Numbered from the stretch's first letter, positions 54,687-64,000 are shown. The stretch is 64,000 nt of DNA from Pseudorhodoplanes sinuspersici (GCF_002119765.1 NZ_CP021112.1:1668501-1732500), one strand, 5' to 3'. Program-made: numbers and translations. Notes: generated by a model not told the origin, from the sequence alone.

Positions 54687-55539
54687 GATTTTGGGTTCCT
54701 CCTTGTTTCTTCACCCTCCCCTGGAGGGGGAGGGTCGCTGTGAGCGAAGCGAGCAGCGGGGTGGGGTGCCGTGCTTTCAAAGTCACCCCACCCCGTCACG
54801 CATCTCACATGCGTTCGATGCGCGTCGACCCTCCCCCTCCAGGGGAGGGTGAAGAAGAGCGGGGAGGGATAAGAAGACAAAGCTCCGCTACCCCTGTTCT
54901 TTGAGGCGCGGGGTACGCCTTTAGCCTTTATGTGTGCCGCATATCGAAAACATTCGATATGCGGGTGAGGGGAATGATGCGCCGAAAGACGCAGGGCATT
55001 CCTGAAGTTGCTGCGCTCCATCGCTGAAGCACAGCCGCCTTTCGGCGCATCACACCCGCGCCAAGCTTGCGCTTGTTGCGGGCGCTTCTTTTGGCAGCGT
55101 TTTCCTTACGGCATGGGGCCGCGCTTTACGCCGGATGTCTCGCCGCGGGCTTAAACGTCTCCCGCGCGCGCCACATCCGTGTCAGCCAGCTCCTGGCAGG
55201 GGTCCTTAGTAACCCCGGGCGGAGCCCCTCATGCCGCCCGAGTGCGTGAGTGACGACCTCACACCCGCAGGCGCCGCACCTTGCTCCATCAACAGCGTCA
55301 CCGGTTGACGCCCCTCATGAGCGAGGTGATGGAATATAGGTATATGTTCCTAAAAATGTCAAGCCCCTTATGACGCAACGCGAACATCCGCAAAATCAAT
55401 CTTGGGTAGATTTTTTTAATCCCCGCTCAATCTTCTGATGCGGCGCAGCGCCGCGCGATCTTGCAGGGAACCAAAGCCCTCACCATCCTCTTGAGCGGCC
55501 GGGAATTGGCGAGAAAGCCGCCCGGTTCAGGAGGGAAAG
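54687..55539. other. Non-coding block upstream of htpX
   Basis: About 850 bases with no convincing gene. It opens with a nested palindrome (54707-54856). The rest is GC-rich sequence with several direct and inverted motifs (for example GCATATCGAAAACATTCGATATGC near 54945-54965) that I take for a decayed repeat of a type common in Bradyrhizobium-like genomes. The last 200 bases before htpX are AT-rich (ATATAGGTATATG near 55333) and must hold its promoter. Confidence 0.6.
54707..54856. repeat. Nested palindromic repeat
   Basis: Outer arms are a perfect 31-base inverted repeat (54707-54737 and 54826-54856), reading TTCACCCTCCCC, then TGGAGGGGGAGGGTCG. An inner perfect 12-base pair, CGGGGTGGGGTG and CACCCCACCCCG, lies at 54757-54768 and 54784-54795. 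The 150-base unit has no open frame, and looks like a REP/MITE-type element. Confidence 0.85.
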
Positions 55540-56532
55540 ATGAATTATTTCAAGACAGCCATGCTGCTGGCCGGTCTGACCGCGCTGTTCATGGGTGTCG
55601 GCTATCTGATCGGTGGCTCGGGCGGCGCGCTCATCGCGCTGGTCGTCGCGGCCGGCATGAACATCTTCGCATACTGGAATTCGGACAAGATGGTCTTGTC
55701 CATGGCCGGCGCGCAGGAGGTCGATGCGCGCACGGCGCCGGACCTTTACGCCATGGTGCAGCAGCTCGCGGGCCGCGCGAACCTGCCGATGCCGAAGGTC
55801 TATCTCATGGATCAGCCGCAGCCGAACGCCTTTGCGACCGGCCGCAACCCGGAGAATGCCGCCGTCGCGGTGACCACCGGCTTGCTCGAGCGGCTGTCGC
55901 GCGAGGAAGTCGCCGGCGTGGTCGCGCACGAGCTGGCGCATATCAAGAATCACGACACGCTGATCATGACGATCACCGCGACCATTGCCGGTGCGATCTC
56001 GATGCTGGCGCAGTTCGGCATGTTCTTCGGCGGCGGCAATCGCGACAACAACGGCATGGGCATCATCGGCACATTGGCGATGGTGATCCTGGCGCCGATC
56101 GCGGCGATGATCGTGCAGATGGCGATCAGCCGCACGCGCGAATATTCGGCCGACAAGATGGGCGCGCAGATCCTCGGCCAGCCGGCTTATCTCGCTTCGG
56201 CGCTGGCCAAGATTTCCAACGCCGCGCACGTGATTCCCAACGAGCCGGCCGAGCGCGACCCGGCGATGGCGCACATGTTCATCATCAACCCACTGTCGGG
56301 CGAGCGGATGGACAACCTCTTCTCGACGCATCCTTCGACCGAGAACCGGATTGCCGCGCTGAATGCGCTCGCCCGCGAAATGGGCCAGAGTGGCTTCGGC
56401 GGTGGTGGCCAAGGTGGCGGCTACGCCGATGCTGACCGCGCCTCGGCCCGGCCGGCCGGCAGCATGCCGGCCGGAAGCCCGTGGTCGCGTGCCGGCCGGG
56501 GCGGGTCAGCTGGCGGACCCTGGGGCCGATAA
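55540..56532 (+). CDS. htpX: HtpX, membrane-bound zinc metalloprotease
   Basis: A 330-residue M48 protease degrading misfolded membrane proteins. Two N-terminal helices ([38 protein letters not shown]), the zinc motif H130-E-L-A-H134 in [13 protein letters not shown], a second pair of helices, and the third ligand Glu in [14 protein letters not shown]. The tail from about 285 is Gly/Ala/Pro-rich and poorly conserved ([13 protein letters not shown]). A GGAGG site precedes the ATG. Upstream lies the non-coding repeat block; a heat-shock promoter was not confidently seen. Confidence 0.96.
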   Translation: MNYFKTAMLLAGLTALFMGVGYLIGGSGGALIALVVAAGMNIFAYWNSDKMVLSMAGAQEVDARTAPDLYAMVQQLAGRANLPMPKVYLMDQPQPNAFATGRNPENAAVAVTTGLLERLSREEVAGVVAHELAHIKNHDTLIMTITATIAGAISMLAQFGMFFGGGNRDNNGMGIIGTLAMVILAPIAAMIVQMAISRTREYSADKMGAQILGQPAYLASALAKISNAAHVIPNEPAERDPAMAHMFIINPLSGERMDNLFSTHPSTENRIAALNALAREMGQSGFGGGGQGGGYADADRASARPAGSMPAGSPWSRAGRGGSAGGPWGR

Positions 56533-56554
56533 GCACCTCCTGCTGGATAAGTTG

Positions 56555-56634
56555 GAGCATGATGTCGTCCGAAAACCGCTTCGCACCTTCGGGTCGATGC
56601 CCGAGGGCAGGCTTTTTCGGCATCATGCTCAAAG
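56555..56634. repeat. Dispersed repeat, family B, long copy
   Basis: Starts GAGCATGATGTCGTCCGAAA and ends TTTTCGGCATCATGCTCAAAG, giving inverted ends. A short copy is at 28861-28911. An insertion of roughly 25 bases (CGGGTCGATGCCCGAGGGC) separates the halves here. Confidence 0.8.
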
Positions 56635-56649
56635 ACTTACCGCGCAAAA

Positions 56650-56686
56650 GAAAATACGGCGGGCGCCTCGCCTCCGCCGTATTTTC
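56650..56686. terminator. Strong hairpin downstream of htpX, possible terminator
   Basis: GAAAATACGGCGG (56650-56662) and CCGCCGTATTTTC (56674-56686) form a perfect 13-base stem with an 11-base loop. The AAAA and TTTT at the ends act as A/T tracts on both strands, so it may be a bidirectional terminator. Confidence 0.55.
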
Positions 56687-56743
56687 TCATCCAGATCGTC
56701 TCCGGGGTGTCCGAATCAGGCACGCCACATCCACACACGTTCC

Positions 56744-56843
56744 GGCCTCATCCTGAGGAGCATTGCGCAGCAATGCGTCTCGAAGGATCGAGGCCGACCT
56801 CCTCCTTGGCGACGCGCGTTACGGCGCTCCTCAGGATGAGGCC
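56744..56843. repeat. Dispersed inverted repeat (CCTCATCCTGAGGAG type)
   Basis: Arms GGCCTCATCCTGAGGAGC (56744-56761) and GCTCCTCAGGATGAGGCC (56826-56843) are an 18-base perfect inverted repeat enclosing 64 bases that include TCTCGAAGGATCGAGG. This sequence type is familiar from Bradyrhizobium genomes. Confidence 0.8.
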
Positions 56844-56931
56844 GAAGAGACATTTTTCGGAATTAAGACCGTTTGTGGTACGTGAATTTGAGGAGCGGCC
56901 TCTTTTCGAGGCAGCATAACGAGGGGAGACC

Positions 56932-58719
56932 GTGTCGGTGGCGCGGGTGACGGTCGCGGAGCGTGGCAGGCTGTCGTGGCTGCTTGTGCGCCGCGGGTTG
57001 CGTCGTGCGAGCGGGCGCGTGAACAATTTTCCGCTGCTGCCGTGGCGCCTCATTCCCCGCAAGGCCGACCGCCTGCTGCTGTCGCCGCAGGATCTGCGCA
57101 CCGCCGACGGCACCCGCGCGAGCGAGATCTATGCCGGCCGCTTCGCCTTTGCCGGCAAGGTGGTGATCTCCGATGGCCGCTCGCCGTTCGAGCTGGCGCC
57201 GCCGTCCGACGAATGGGCGGCCGAGCTCTACAGCTTCGGCTGGTTGCGGCATCTGCGCGCCGCCGATTCGGCGATCACCCGCGCCAATGCGCGCGCCCTG
57301 GTGGATGAATGGATCACCCTGCAGGGCCGCTGGCATGCTTTGGCCTGGCGCCCCGAAATCCTGACGCGCCGGATCATCTCCTGGATCTGCCAGGCGCCGC
57401 TGATCCTGCAGGATGTCGACGTCCAGTTTTATCGCCGCTTCATGCGCAGCCTGACGCGGCAAGTGCGCTACCTGCGGTCCAACGCCTCCGAAGCGCGCGC
57501 CGGCGCGCAGAGCCTGCAGGCGACCATCGCGCTGATGTATGCGACGTTGTGCATGGCCAGCCAGGACCGGCATCTGCGCGGCACGATGAAGCGTCTGAGC
57601 GATCAGCTCGATCAGCAGATCCTGCCCGACGGCGGTCATATCAGCCGCAATCCCGGCGCGATCATCGAAGTGCTGCTCGATCTTCTGCCGCTGAAGCAGG
57701 CCTTTTCCTCACGCAACATGCAGCCGCCGCAGGCGCTGCTGAATGCGATCGACCGGATGATGCCGATGCTACGGTTCTTCCGACATGACGACGGCAATTT
57801 CGCGCTGTTCAATGGCATGGGCGCGACGCCGGTGGACCAGCTCGCGACCATCCTCGCCTATGACGACGTGCGCGGCGAACCGTTCGAGCATGCGCCGCAT
57901 TCCGGCTATCAGCGCATGAAGCTGAACAATCTGCTGGTGCTGATGGATACCGGCAAGGCGCCGCCGGTCGCCGCCAGCCAGGAAGCGCATGCGGGATGTC
58001 TGTCGTTCGAAATGTGCGCCGGCGGCCAGCGCATCGTCGTCAATTGCGGACTGCCGGCGATCAATCGCGAAAGCTGGCGGCAGGTGGCGCGCGCGACGGC
58101 GGCGCATTCGACGGTGACGTTCAACAACACTTCGTCCTATCGCTTTCGCGAGGAAGGGCCGTTCCGCAAACTGATCGGCGTGCCGGTGGTCGATGGACCA
58201 TCGGAGGTCGCCATTGCGCGCGACGATACCGAAGAGGCGATCCTCCTTCGCGCGTCGCATGACGGCTATTCCAGCCGCTTCGGCATCATCCATCAGCGCT
58301 CGGTGATGCTGACGGCCGGCGGCACCAAGCTGGAAGGCGAGGATGTGTTCACGCCGACCCATGGCGAGATGCTGCCGCCCGGCGCGCGCGACGAATTCGC
58401 GGTCCGTTTCCATCTGCATCCATCGATCAAGGCGAGCCGCATTGCCGACGGCCATGGCGTGATGCTGGTCTTGCCGAACAAGGATGTCTGGACCTTCGAT
58501 GGCCATGAGGATCGCGTCGAGCTGGAGGAGAGCGTGTTTCTCGGCGGCACCGACGGGCCGCGCCGCGCCGTGCAGATCGTGATCTACGGCCATGCGCGGC
58601 AGGCCTCGCGGGTGCACTGGACTTTCACGCATACACCGCGCACACATCCGGCCGCACGCAAGACCGGCGAGGCCGCGAAAGGCCGCAAGTCGCAGAACGA
58701 GCCGGAATTGCCGCTTTGA
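56932..58719 (+). CDS. Heparinase II/III-family protein
   Basis: A 595-residue protein with the heparinase II/III N-terminal alpha/alpha-toroid-like region and the C-terminal beta-sandwich. Marks are YSFGWLRHLRAADSAITRANARALVDEWI, SWICQAPLIL, SNASEARAGAQSLQATIALMYATLC, PDGGHISRNPGAIIEVLLDLLPLK, FHH-like HSGYQRMK near 325 and the later FEMCAGGQRIVVNCGLPAINRESWRQVARATAAHSTVTFNNTSS. These lyases act on uronic-acid polymers; the bacterial polymer here is unknown. GTG is the start, with AACGAGGGGAG before it. It sits upstream of purH, an arrangement common in Hyphomicrobiales. Confidence 0.88.
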   Translation: MSVARVTVAERGRLSWLLVRRGLRRASGRVNNFPLLPWRLIPRKADRLLLSPQDLRTADGTRASEIYAGRFAFAGKVVISDGRSPFELAPPSDEWAAELYSFGWLRHLRAADSAITRANARALVDEWITLQGRWHALAWRPEILTRRIISWICQAPLILQDVDVQFYRRFMRSLTRQVRYLRSNASEARAGAQSLQATIALMYATLCMASQDRHLRGTMKRLSDQLDQQILPDGGHISRNPGAIIEVLLDLLPLKQAFSSRNMQPPQALLNAIDRMMPMLRFFRHDDGNFALFNGMGATPVDQLATILAYDDVRGEPFEHAPHSGYQRMKLNNLLVLMDTGKAPPVAASQEAHAGCLSFEMCAGGQRIVVNCGLPAINRESWRQVARATAAHSTVTFNNTSSYRFREEGPFRKLIGVPVVDGPSEVAIARDDTEEAILLRASHDGYSSRFGIIHQRSVMLTAGGTKLEGEDVFTPTHGEMLPPGARDEFAVRFHLHPSIKASRIADGHGVMLVLPNKDVWTFDGHEDRVELEESVFLGGTDGPRRAVQIVIYGHARQASRVHWTFTHTPRTHPAARKTGEAAKGRKSQNEPELPL

Positions 58720-58739
58720 ATGAGCAATATGTGTTGCCG

Positions 58740-58807
58740 CTCGTCCCCGCGAAGGCGGGGACCCAGAATGGCCGTTCTGGATTCCCGCTTTCGCGGGAAT
58801 GAGCGGA
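58740..58807 (+). repeat. Dispersed repeat, family C
   Basis: CTCGTCCCCGCGAAGGCGGGGACCCAG, then the second half ATTCCCGCTTTCGCGGGAATGAGCGG. Two hairpins. It fills the gap between the heparinase gene and purH. Confidence 0.85.
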
Positions 58808-58842
58808 GGGATGGTTGCCAGTAGGACGACAGGTAGAGAGAT

Positions 58843-60429
58843 ATGACCGATACCCCGCGCCGCATCGAACGCGCGCTGATTTCCGTTTCCGACAAGACCG
58901 GCCTGATCGACTTCGCCAGGGCGTTGTCGGCGCAAGGCGTCGAGATCGTCTCCACCGGCGGCACCGCCAAGGCGATCGCCGATGCCGGCCTGCCGGTGGT
59001 TGATGTGTCGGAGCTTACCGGCTTTCCGGAAATGATGGATGGCCGGGTGAAGACGCTGCATCCGAAGGTGCATGGCGGCCTGCTCGCGATCCGCGCCAAC
59101 ACCGAGCATGCCGGTGCGATGCAGGCGCATGGCATCAAGCCGATCGATCTGCTTGTCGTCAGCCTCTATCCGTTCGAAGCGACAGTGGCGAAGGGCGCCG
59201 GCTTTGAGGACTGCATCGAGAATATCGATATCGGCGGTCCGGCGATGATCCGCGCGGCGGCGAAGAACCACGACGATGTCGCGGTGATCGTCGATGCCAA
59301 CGACTACGCGCCCTTGCTGGACGCGCTGAAGAGCGGCGGCACGAGCCTCGATTTACGCCGGCGCCTTGCGGCCAAGGCCTATGCGCGCACCGCCGCCTAT
59401 GACGCCGCGATCTCCAACTGGTTTGCCGATCAGCTGAAGGAAACCGCGCCGACCTTCCGCGCCTTTGGCGGCACGCTGGCGGAAGCGTTGCGCTATGGCG
59501 AGAACCCGCATCAGGAGGCGGCGTTCTATCGTATGCCGGAACAGCGGCCGGGCGTTGCCACCGCGCGTCAGGTGCAGGGCAAGCAGCTGTCCTACAACAA
59601 CATCAACGACACCGATGCGGCTTATGAATGCGTCGCGGAATTCGATCCGACCCGTAGCGCCGCCTGCGTCATCGTCAAGCACGCGAACCCGTGCGGCGTC
59701 GCCGAAGGCGCGAGCCTGGAAGACGCTTACCGCAAGGCGCTGCGCTGCGACTCGACATCGGCCTTCGGCGGCATCGTTGCCGTCAATCGCACACTGGATG
59801 CTGAAGCCGCACGCGCGATCACCGAGATTTTCACCGAGGTCATCGTTGCGCCGGATGCCACCGAGGAAGCGATCGCCATTGTCGGCGCGAAAAAGAATTT
59901 GCGATTGCTGCTCGCTGGCGGCTTACCCAATCCGCGCGCCGCGAGATTGACGGTGAAATCGGTGGCCGGCGGCTTGCTGGTGCAGACGCGGGACAATGCG
60001 GTCGCCGATGATATGGCGATCAGGGCTGTGACGAAACGTCAGCCGACCGATGCGGAGATGCGCGATCTTGTTTTCGCCTTCCGTGTCGCCAAGCATGTGA
60101 AGTCCAACACCATCGTCTATGCCAAGGATCTCGCAACCGTCGGCATCGGCGCCGGACAGATGAGCCGTGTCGATTCTGCGCGCATTGCCGCACGCAAAGC
60201 AGAAGACGCAGCGAAGGAATTGGGCTTAAGCACGCCGCTGACCAAGGGCTCGGTGGTGGCGTCGGATGCCTTCTTCCCGTTTGCCGACGGCTTGCTGGTG
60301 GCGATCGAAGCCGGCGCAACGGCGGTGATTCAGCCGGGCGGCTCAATGCGCGACGACGAGGTGATCAAGGCGGCCGACGACGCCGGCATCGCCATGGTGT
60401 TCACCGGGACGCGGCATTTTAGGCATTAG
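58843..60429 (+). CDS. purH: Bifunctional AICAR formyltransferase/IMP cyclohydrolase
   Basis: A 528-residue enzyme doing the last two steps of purine synthesis. The IMPCH half (about 1-200) has [53 protein letters not shown] and [20 protein letters not shown]. The AICARFT half has [61 protein letters not shown], and [23 protein letters not shown] with [15 protein letters not shown] at the end. It is flanked by family C repeats on both sides. Confidence 0.97.
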   Translation: MTDTPRRIERALISVSDKTGLIDFARALSAQGVEIVSTGGTAKAIADAGLPVVDVSELTGFPEMMDGRVKTLHPKVHGGLLAIRANTEHAGAMQAHGIKPIDLLVVSLYPFEATVAKGAGFEDCIENIDIGGPAMIRAAAKNHDDVAVIVDANDYAPLLDALKSGGTSLDLRRRLAAKAYARTAAYDAAISNWFADQLKETAPTFRAFGGTLAEALRYGENPHQEAAFYRMPEQRPGVATARQVQGKQLSYNNINDTDAAYECVAEFDPTRSAACVIVKHANPCGVAEGASLEDAYRKALRCDSTSAFGGIVAVNRTLDAEAARAITEIFTEVIVAPDATEEAIAIVGAKKNLRLLLAGGLPNPRAARLTVKSVAGGLLVQTRDNAVADDMAIRAVTKRQPTDAEMRDLVFAFRVAKHVKSNTIVYAKDLATVGIGAGQMSRVDSARIAARKAEDAAKELGLSTPLTKGSVVASDAFFPFADGLLVAIEAGATAVIQPGGSMRDDEVIKAADDAGIAMVFTGTRHFRH

Positions 60430-60455
60430 GTTGGTGAGCGGAAGCTCTATCTTCC

Positions 60456-60525
60456 GCTCGTCCCCGCGAAGGCGGGGACCCAGATTCTTAAGCGCTGGAT
60501 TCCCGCCTTCGCGGGAATGAGCGGA
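60456..60525 (+). repeat. Dispersed repeat, family C
   Basis: CTCGTCCCCGCGAAGGCGGGGACCCAG, a short spacer, then ATTCCCGCCTTCGCGGGAATGAGCGG, almost the same as the copy at 58740-58807. It lies between the convergent purH and glutamate dehydrogenase genes. Confidence 0.85.
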
Positions 60526-60534
60526 GTGTGGGTT

Positions 60535-63500
60535 TCACTTCCCCGCCAGATCGCCCAGCAAACTCGCCGCCACCGCGAGCTTCGACAGCGACAAGCCGGT
60601 ATCGGCGATCTCGTGCATCGATGTGCGGATGCGTTCGACTTCGCCGGCGCGCGGCTTGACCCAGGCATCGACCGCGTCCGCACCGGACCGGCCGTCCGCC
60701 AGCGTCTCGGCGGTGAGATGCCGTGCGGCGCGGCCGAGTGAATCGCGCGCGCGATCCAGTGCCAGCCGGTCGAAATAATCGGTGGCCTTGATGTCGCGCG
60801 CCGCATTGGCGATGCGTTCGAGACGGAAATAGCGGACCACGGCGAGGAAAGTCCGCGCCACGTCCGGCATGTTGCGTCCGGTGCGATCCGCCACCAGCAC
60901 GATATCCGGCGCGACATGCAGCGCCGGCAGGCTGGCGATGCGCAGGGCCAGCCTTTCCGGAACGCCGGACTCGGTCAGCTCCTTCGCACGCGCAGCCCTG
61001 GCATTGGCTGCGTCCTGCGCCAGCGTCTCGTCGAGCGCAAGCGACACTTCCTCGATGCCGCTCCTGTAGTGTTCGACGATTGACGCCAGCCCTTGATTCA
61101 GATCGACATTGCGGATGAACCACACCATGCGGTCGATCAGCAGCGCTTTCACCGCGGCATAAAGATCAAGCTGCAACGCGCCGGAAATCTTGTTGTCGAG
61201 TTCGTCGATCTCGCCATTCAGCGCGGTCATGTCATAGCTGTCGCGCACGGCAGCGAAGGCGCGCGCGATGCGATCCGGCGATGCGCCGGTTTCGTCGGTC
61301 ATGCGGGCAATCAGCGAAGGCCCACCGCGATTGATGATCGAATTGGTGAGATTCGTTGCGATGATTTCGCGGCGCAGACGGTGATGCTCGAGTTCGCTCG
61401 GGAAGCGTTGCGTCAGCTCGGCCGGGAAATAACGCGTCAGCTCCTTGCCGAGATAAGGATCGTCAGGCACCGACGTGTCGAGCAGATCGCTGTACAGCGT
61501 GAGTTTGGCATAGGCGAGCAGCACGGCAAGTTCGGGCCGCGTCAGCGCCTGTGACCGCCGCCGCCGCTCGGCGATTTCGGCATCGTCGGGGAGAAATTCG
61601 ACAACGCGGTCCAGCAGCCCGCGCGCTTCCAGCGTCTGCATCATGCGTTGCCGAGAGGCGAGATCGTCGAGGCCGGTGCGTTCGGCCAGCGAAATCGCCA
61701 GCGGTTGCAGATAGTTGTTGCGCAACACCAAAGCCGCGACTTCGTCGGTCATAGCGAACAGCAATGCGTTGCGGTCGGGCAGTGTCAGCGCGCCGGTGCG
61801 GAGCGGGCCGCCGAGCGCGATCTTGATATTCACTTCCACGTCCGACGTGTTGACGCCGGCGGAATTGTCGATCGCGTCGGTGTTCAGCCGCACGCCGCTT
61901 TGCGCCGCTTCGATGCGGCCGCGCTGGGTCATGCCAAGATTGGCGCCTTCGCCGACCACCTTGCATTGCAGGTCGGCGCCTGTGACGCGGATGGCATCGT
62001 TGGCGCGGTCGCCCGCCGCTTCGTCGGTTTCGCTCGCCGCGCGCACATAGGTGCCGATGCCGCCGAAGAACAGAAGATCGGCATCCGCCTTCAGGATCGC
62101 GCTCATCACCTGAATGGGCGTCGCCTTGTCGGCCGTGAGGCCGAGCAACGATTTCATTTCCGGCGACAGCGCAATTTCCTTCAGCGAGCGCGGAAACACG
62201 CCGCCGCCCTTGCTGATCAGGCTCTTGTCGTAGTCCTGCCAGCTCGATCGCGGCAGATCGAACAGGCGCTGGCGCTCGGCAAAGCTCCTGACCGGATCGG
62301 GGTTCGGGTCGATGAAGATGTCGCGATGATCGAAGGCGGCGACGAGCTTGATCGTATTCTCGCGCAGCATGCCGTTGCCGAACACGTCGCCCGACATGTC
62401 GCCGACGCCGACAACCGTGAACGGTGTCGTGCCGATATTGACATCCATCTCGCGGAAGTGGCGCTTCACCGCTTCCCAGGCGCCGCGCGCGGTGATGCCC
62501 ATCTTCTTGTGGTCGTAGCCGGCCGATCCGCCGGAGGCGAAAGCATCGTCCAGCCAGAAATCATGCTCGGCGGAAATCGCATTGGCGGTGTCGGAGAAGG
62601 TCGCCGTGCCCTTGTCGGCGGCAACGACAAGATAGGGATCGTCGCCATCGTGCCGCACGACGTTGTCCGGCGGAATCACCTTGCCGTCGGCCGAGAGATT
62701 GTCGGTGATGTCGATCATGCTGGTGATAAACAGCTTATAGGCGGCCACGCCTTCGGCGGCGATGGCGTCACGCGGTCCGCCGATCGGCAAGTGCTTCGGT
62801 ACGAAGCCACCCTTGGCGCCGACCGGCACGATGACCGCGTTCTTCACCTGCTGCGCTTTCACGAGGCCGAGCACTTCGGTGCGGAAATCCTGCGGCCGAT
62901 CGGACCAGCGGATACCGCCGCGCGCAACCTTGCCGAAGCGCAGATGCACGCCTTCGACACGCGGCGAATAGACAAAGATTTCGTAGAGCGGGCGCGGCGC
63001 CGGCAGCGTCGTCAGCTTGCGGCTGTCATACTTGATCGCGATCTGTGCCTTGGGCCGGCCATCGTCGCCGATCTGATAGAAATTCGTGCGCAGCGCCGAC
63101 TGCACCGCGTTGACGAAGTGGCGCAGGATGCGGTCCTCATCGAGGCTCGGCACATCATTCAGCGCGGTTTCGATCGCAGCGGCAATCTCAGCTTCGCGCA
63201 TGTTGCGGCCTTCGGCGCTGAGGCGCGGATCGAAACGGGCATGGAAGAGATCGACGATATTCGCCGCAATCGCCGGATGTGCGCGCAAGGTCGCCCACAT
63301 GTAATCCTGGGAGAAGGGCATGCGCACCTGGCGCAGGAAACGCGAGATCGCGCGGACCAACGCGATATCGCGCCACGCGAGACCCGCTTTCAGCACCAGC
63401 GCGTTATAGCCGTCATTTTCCGCGCCGCCGCGCATGACAACGAGGAAGCAGCTTTCCAGTGCGCCTTCCACCTTTTTGAGGTCGATCGCCTGGCCGTCGG

Positions 63501-64000
63501 CACTTTCCAGCGTCATGTCGTGCAGCCAGACATGCTTTCCGGTCGGGCGGATTTCATAAGTGCGTTCGTCGACGACCTTGAAGCCCATATTCTCAAGGAC
63601 CGGAACGCGGCTGGAGAGCGGGATCGCGCCGTCAAAGCTCCACACTTTCAGCCCGATGCAGTGGCCGTCGGCGCCGTGCGGCGCATAGAAATCCATGCTG
63701 AGCGGGCGCTCCGCCGACAGCCCTTCCATCGTGCGGATATCGGCAACAGCAATGGCCGGCGAATAGCGATCGCGATAGCTCGGGCGGAAGGCGTCGCGAT
63801 AGCGCTCGAGCAATTGACGCGCCTGTTGCGGTTCGCGGTTTTGCAGCAGTTGCTGAGAGAGGTCGTCGGTCCAGGTCCGGATCAGAGCGGTAATGCCGGT
63901 CTCAAGCGTGATCCGGTCGGGGTCGTCCATCGGCTCGGCCGAACGCGCGACAATGAAATGCGCGCGCACCAGCGGGCCTTCCGGCAAGAACAGGCTGAGG
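60535..64000 (-). CDS. NAD-specific glutamate dehydrogenase, large type (5' end outside window)
   Basis: The last 1154 or so codons of the roughly 1600-residue NAD-GDH of alphaproteobacteria, which deaminates glutamate to 2-oxoglutarate. Visible marks are MNFY-like SMDFYAPHGADG, VHLRFGKVARGGIRWSDRPQDFRTEVLGLVKAQQVKNAVIVPVGAKGGFVPK (with catalytic Lys) near 370-425 of the window part, ITDNL, DMSGDVFGNGML near 535-560, VVGEGANLGMTQRGRIE and NTDAIDNSAGVNTSDVEVNIKIAL near 680-720. The end is a helical C-terminal region. The frame is open through base 64000, so the TTG at 63987 is not the start. Confidence 0.95.
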   Translation of the reverse strand, partial: LSLFLPEGPLVRAHFIVARSAEPMDDPDRITLETGITALIRTWTDDLSQQLLQNREPQQARQLLERYRDAFRPSYRDRYSPAIAVADIRTMEGLSAERPLSMDFYAPHGADGHCIGLKVWSFDGAIPLSSRVPVLENMGFKVVDERTYEIRPTGKHVWLHDMTLESADGQAIDLKKVEGALESCFLVVMRGGAENDGYNALVLKAGLAWRDIALVRAISRFLRQVRMPFSQDYMWATLRAHPAIAANIVDLFHARFDPRLSAEGRNMREAEIAAAIETALNDVPSLDEDRILRHFVNAVQSALRTNFYQIGDDGRPKAQIAIKYDSRKLTTLPAPRPLYEIFVYSPRVEGVHLRFGKVARGGIRWSDRPQDFRTEVLGLVKAQQVKNAVIVPVGAKGGFVPKHLPIGGPRDAIAAEGVAAYKLFITSMIDITDNLSADGKVIPPDNVVRHDGDDPYLVVAADKGTATFSDTANAISAEHDFWLDDAFASGGSAGYDHKKMGITARGAWEAVKRHFREMDVNIGTTPFTVVGVGDMSGDVFGNGMLRENTIKLVAAFDHRDIFIDPNPDPVRSFAERQRLFDLPRSSWQDYDKSLISKGGGVFPRSLKEIALSPEMKSLLGLTADKATPIQVMSAILKADADLLFFGGIGTYVRAASETDEAAGDRANDAIRVTGADLQCKVVGEGANLGMTQRGRIEAAQSGVRLNTDAIDNSAGVNTSDVEVNIKIALGGPLRTGALTLPDRNALLFAMTDEVAALVLRNNYLQPLAISLAERTGLDDLASRQRMMQTLEARGLLDRVVEFLPDDAEIAERRRRSQALTRPELAVLLAYAKLTLYSDLLDTSVPDDPYLGKELTRYFPAELTQRFPSELEHHRLRREIIATNLTNSIINRGGPSLIARMTDETGASPDRIARAFAAVRDSYDMTALNGEIDELDNKISGALQLDLYAAVKALLIDRMVWFIRNVDLNQGLASIVEHYRSGIEEVSLALDETLAQDAANARAARAKELTESGVPERLALRIASLPALHVAPDIVLVADRTGRNMPDVARTFLAVVRYFRLERIANAARDIKATDYFDRLALDRARDSLGRAARHLTAETLADGRSGADAVDAWVKPRAGEVERIRTSMHEIADTGLSLSKLAVAASLLGDLAGK

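Larger units (their letters stand above)
56533..56931. other. Intergenic region rich in repeats between htpX and heparinase gene
   Basis: About 400 bases containing three repeat elements: family B (56555-56634), a 13-base perfect hairpin (56650-56686), and an inverted pair (56744-56843). No gene was seen. The GGGGAG site just before 56932 belongs to the downstream gene. Confidence 0.6.

Noticed and set aside
54683-55021. 112-codon minus-strand frame (starts MERSNFRNALRLSAHHS)
   Set aside because: It reads through the nested palindrome. I recall such sequences as spurious annotations of a dispersed repeat in Bradyrhizobium-like genomes.
54860-55320. Possible tmRNA, RNase P RNA or similar structured RNA
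   Set aside because: No conserved tag-peptide frame, P4-type core or other hallmark could be found on either strand.
57769-59271. 500-codon minus-strand frame across the heparinase and purH genes
   Set aside because: It spans two confident genes and a repeat; the composition is that of a shadow frame.

Overview
This 64 kb window is a stretch of high-GC chromosome from an alphaproteobacterium. I infer the order Hyphomicrobiales, near the Bradyrhizobium/Pseudolabrys group. The basis is the conserved heme-biosynthesis locus carrying an alphaproteobacterial Mic60-like gene, the very large NAD-glutamate dehydrogenase, the HWE-type histidine kinase, the heparinase-purH order, and several dispersed palindromic repeats typical of that group. 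No rRNA, CRISPR array, prophage or plasmid backbone was seen. Genes are dense on both strands and most have recognisable families.

Layout. 0-6 kb: a probable sugar-acid or hydroxyacid catabolic neighbourhood (L-arabinonate dehydratase-like protein cut by the left edge, a periplasmic binding protein, an isocitrate lyase/PEP mutase-family enzyme, an acetyltransferase, a DHRS6-like dehydrogenase, a small secreted protein, and a DenD-like D-erythronate dehydrogenase). 6-16 kb: methionine aminopeptidase, RadC, a secreted two-domain AprI/Inh-type protein, a 2-hydroxyacid dehydrogenase, an ICMT-like membrane methyltransferase, a LysE exporter, succinate-semialdehyde dehydrogenase, a DMT permease, and a chromate-resistance pair (rhodanese-ChrB fusion plus ChrA). 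16-31 kb: transport-rich region with an ABC permease/ATPase pair lacking its binding protein, an IS4-like transposase remnant, a MarR regulator facing a serine hydrolase, a complete ABC importer operon ending in a RidA protein, TerB-like and SDR genes, a GATase, a second RidA, an acyl-CoA synthetase, an orphan NMT1/THI5-like binding protein and an MFS permease.

30-37 kb: a CHASE-type HWE sensor kinase with no adjacent regulator, a thioesterase, boxD (3,4-dehydroadipyl-CoA semialdehyde dehydrogenase) divergent from a TetR gene with two matching operator-like palindromes between them, a YciI protein and an FAD monooxygenase. 37-43.6 kb: tamA-tamB, where tamB appears to start at a CTG codon overlapping the tamA stop. 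43.6-48.4 kb: tRNA-Thr(CGU), hemY, the Mic60-like gene, hemD and hemC on the minus strand. 48.5-53.8 kb: divergent tsaD-gpsA-EVE, then acetyl-CoA synthetase and an L,D-transpeptidase. 54-64 kb: alpha/beta hydrolase, an 850-base non-coding repeat block, htpX, a heparinase II/III protein, purH, and an NAD-glutamate dehydrogenase that runs off the right edge.

I do not see a clearly new multi-gene system. The most testable leads are the CTG start of tamB, the operator candidates beside boxD/tetR, marR and the sensor kinase, the split ABC transporter parts, the Mic60-like gene inside the heme locus, and the nested palindrome block upstream of htpX.
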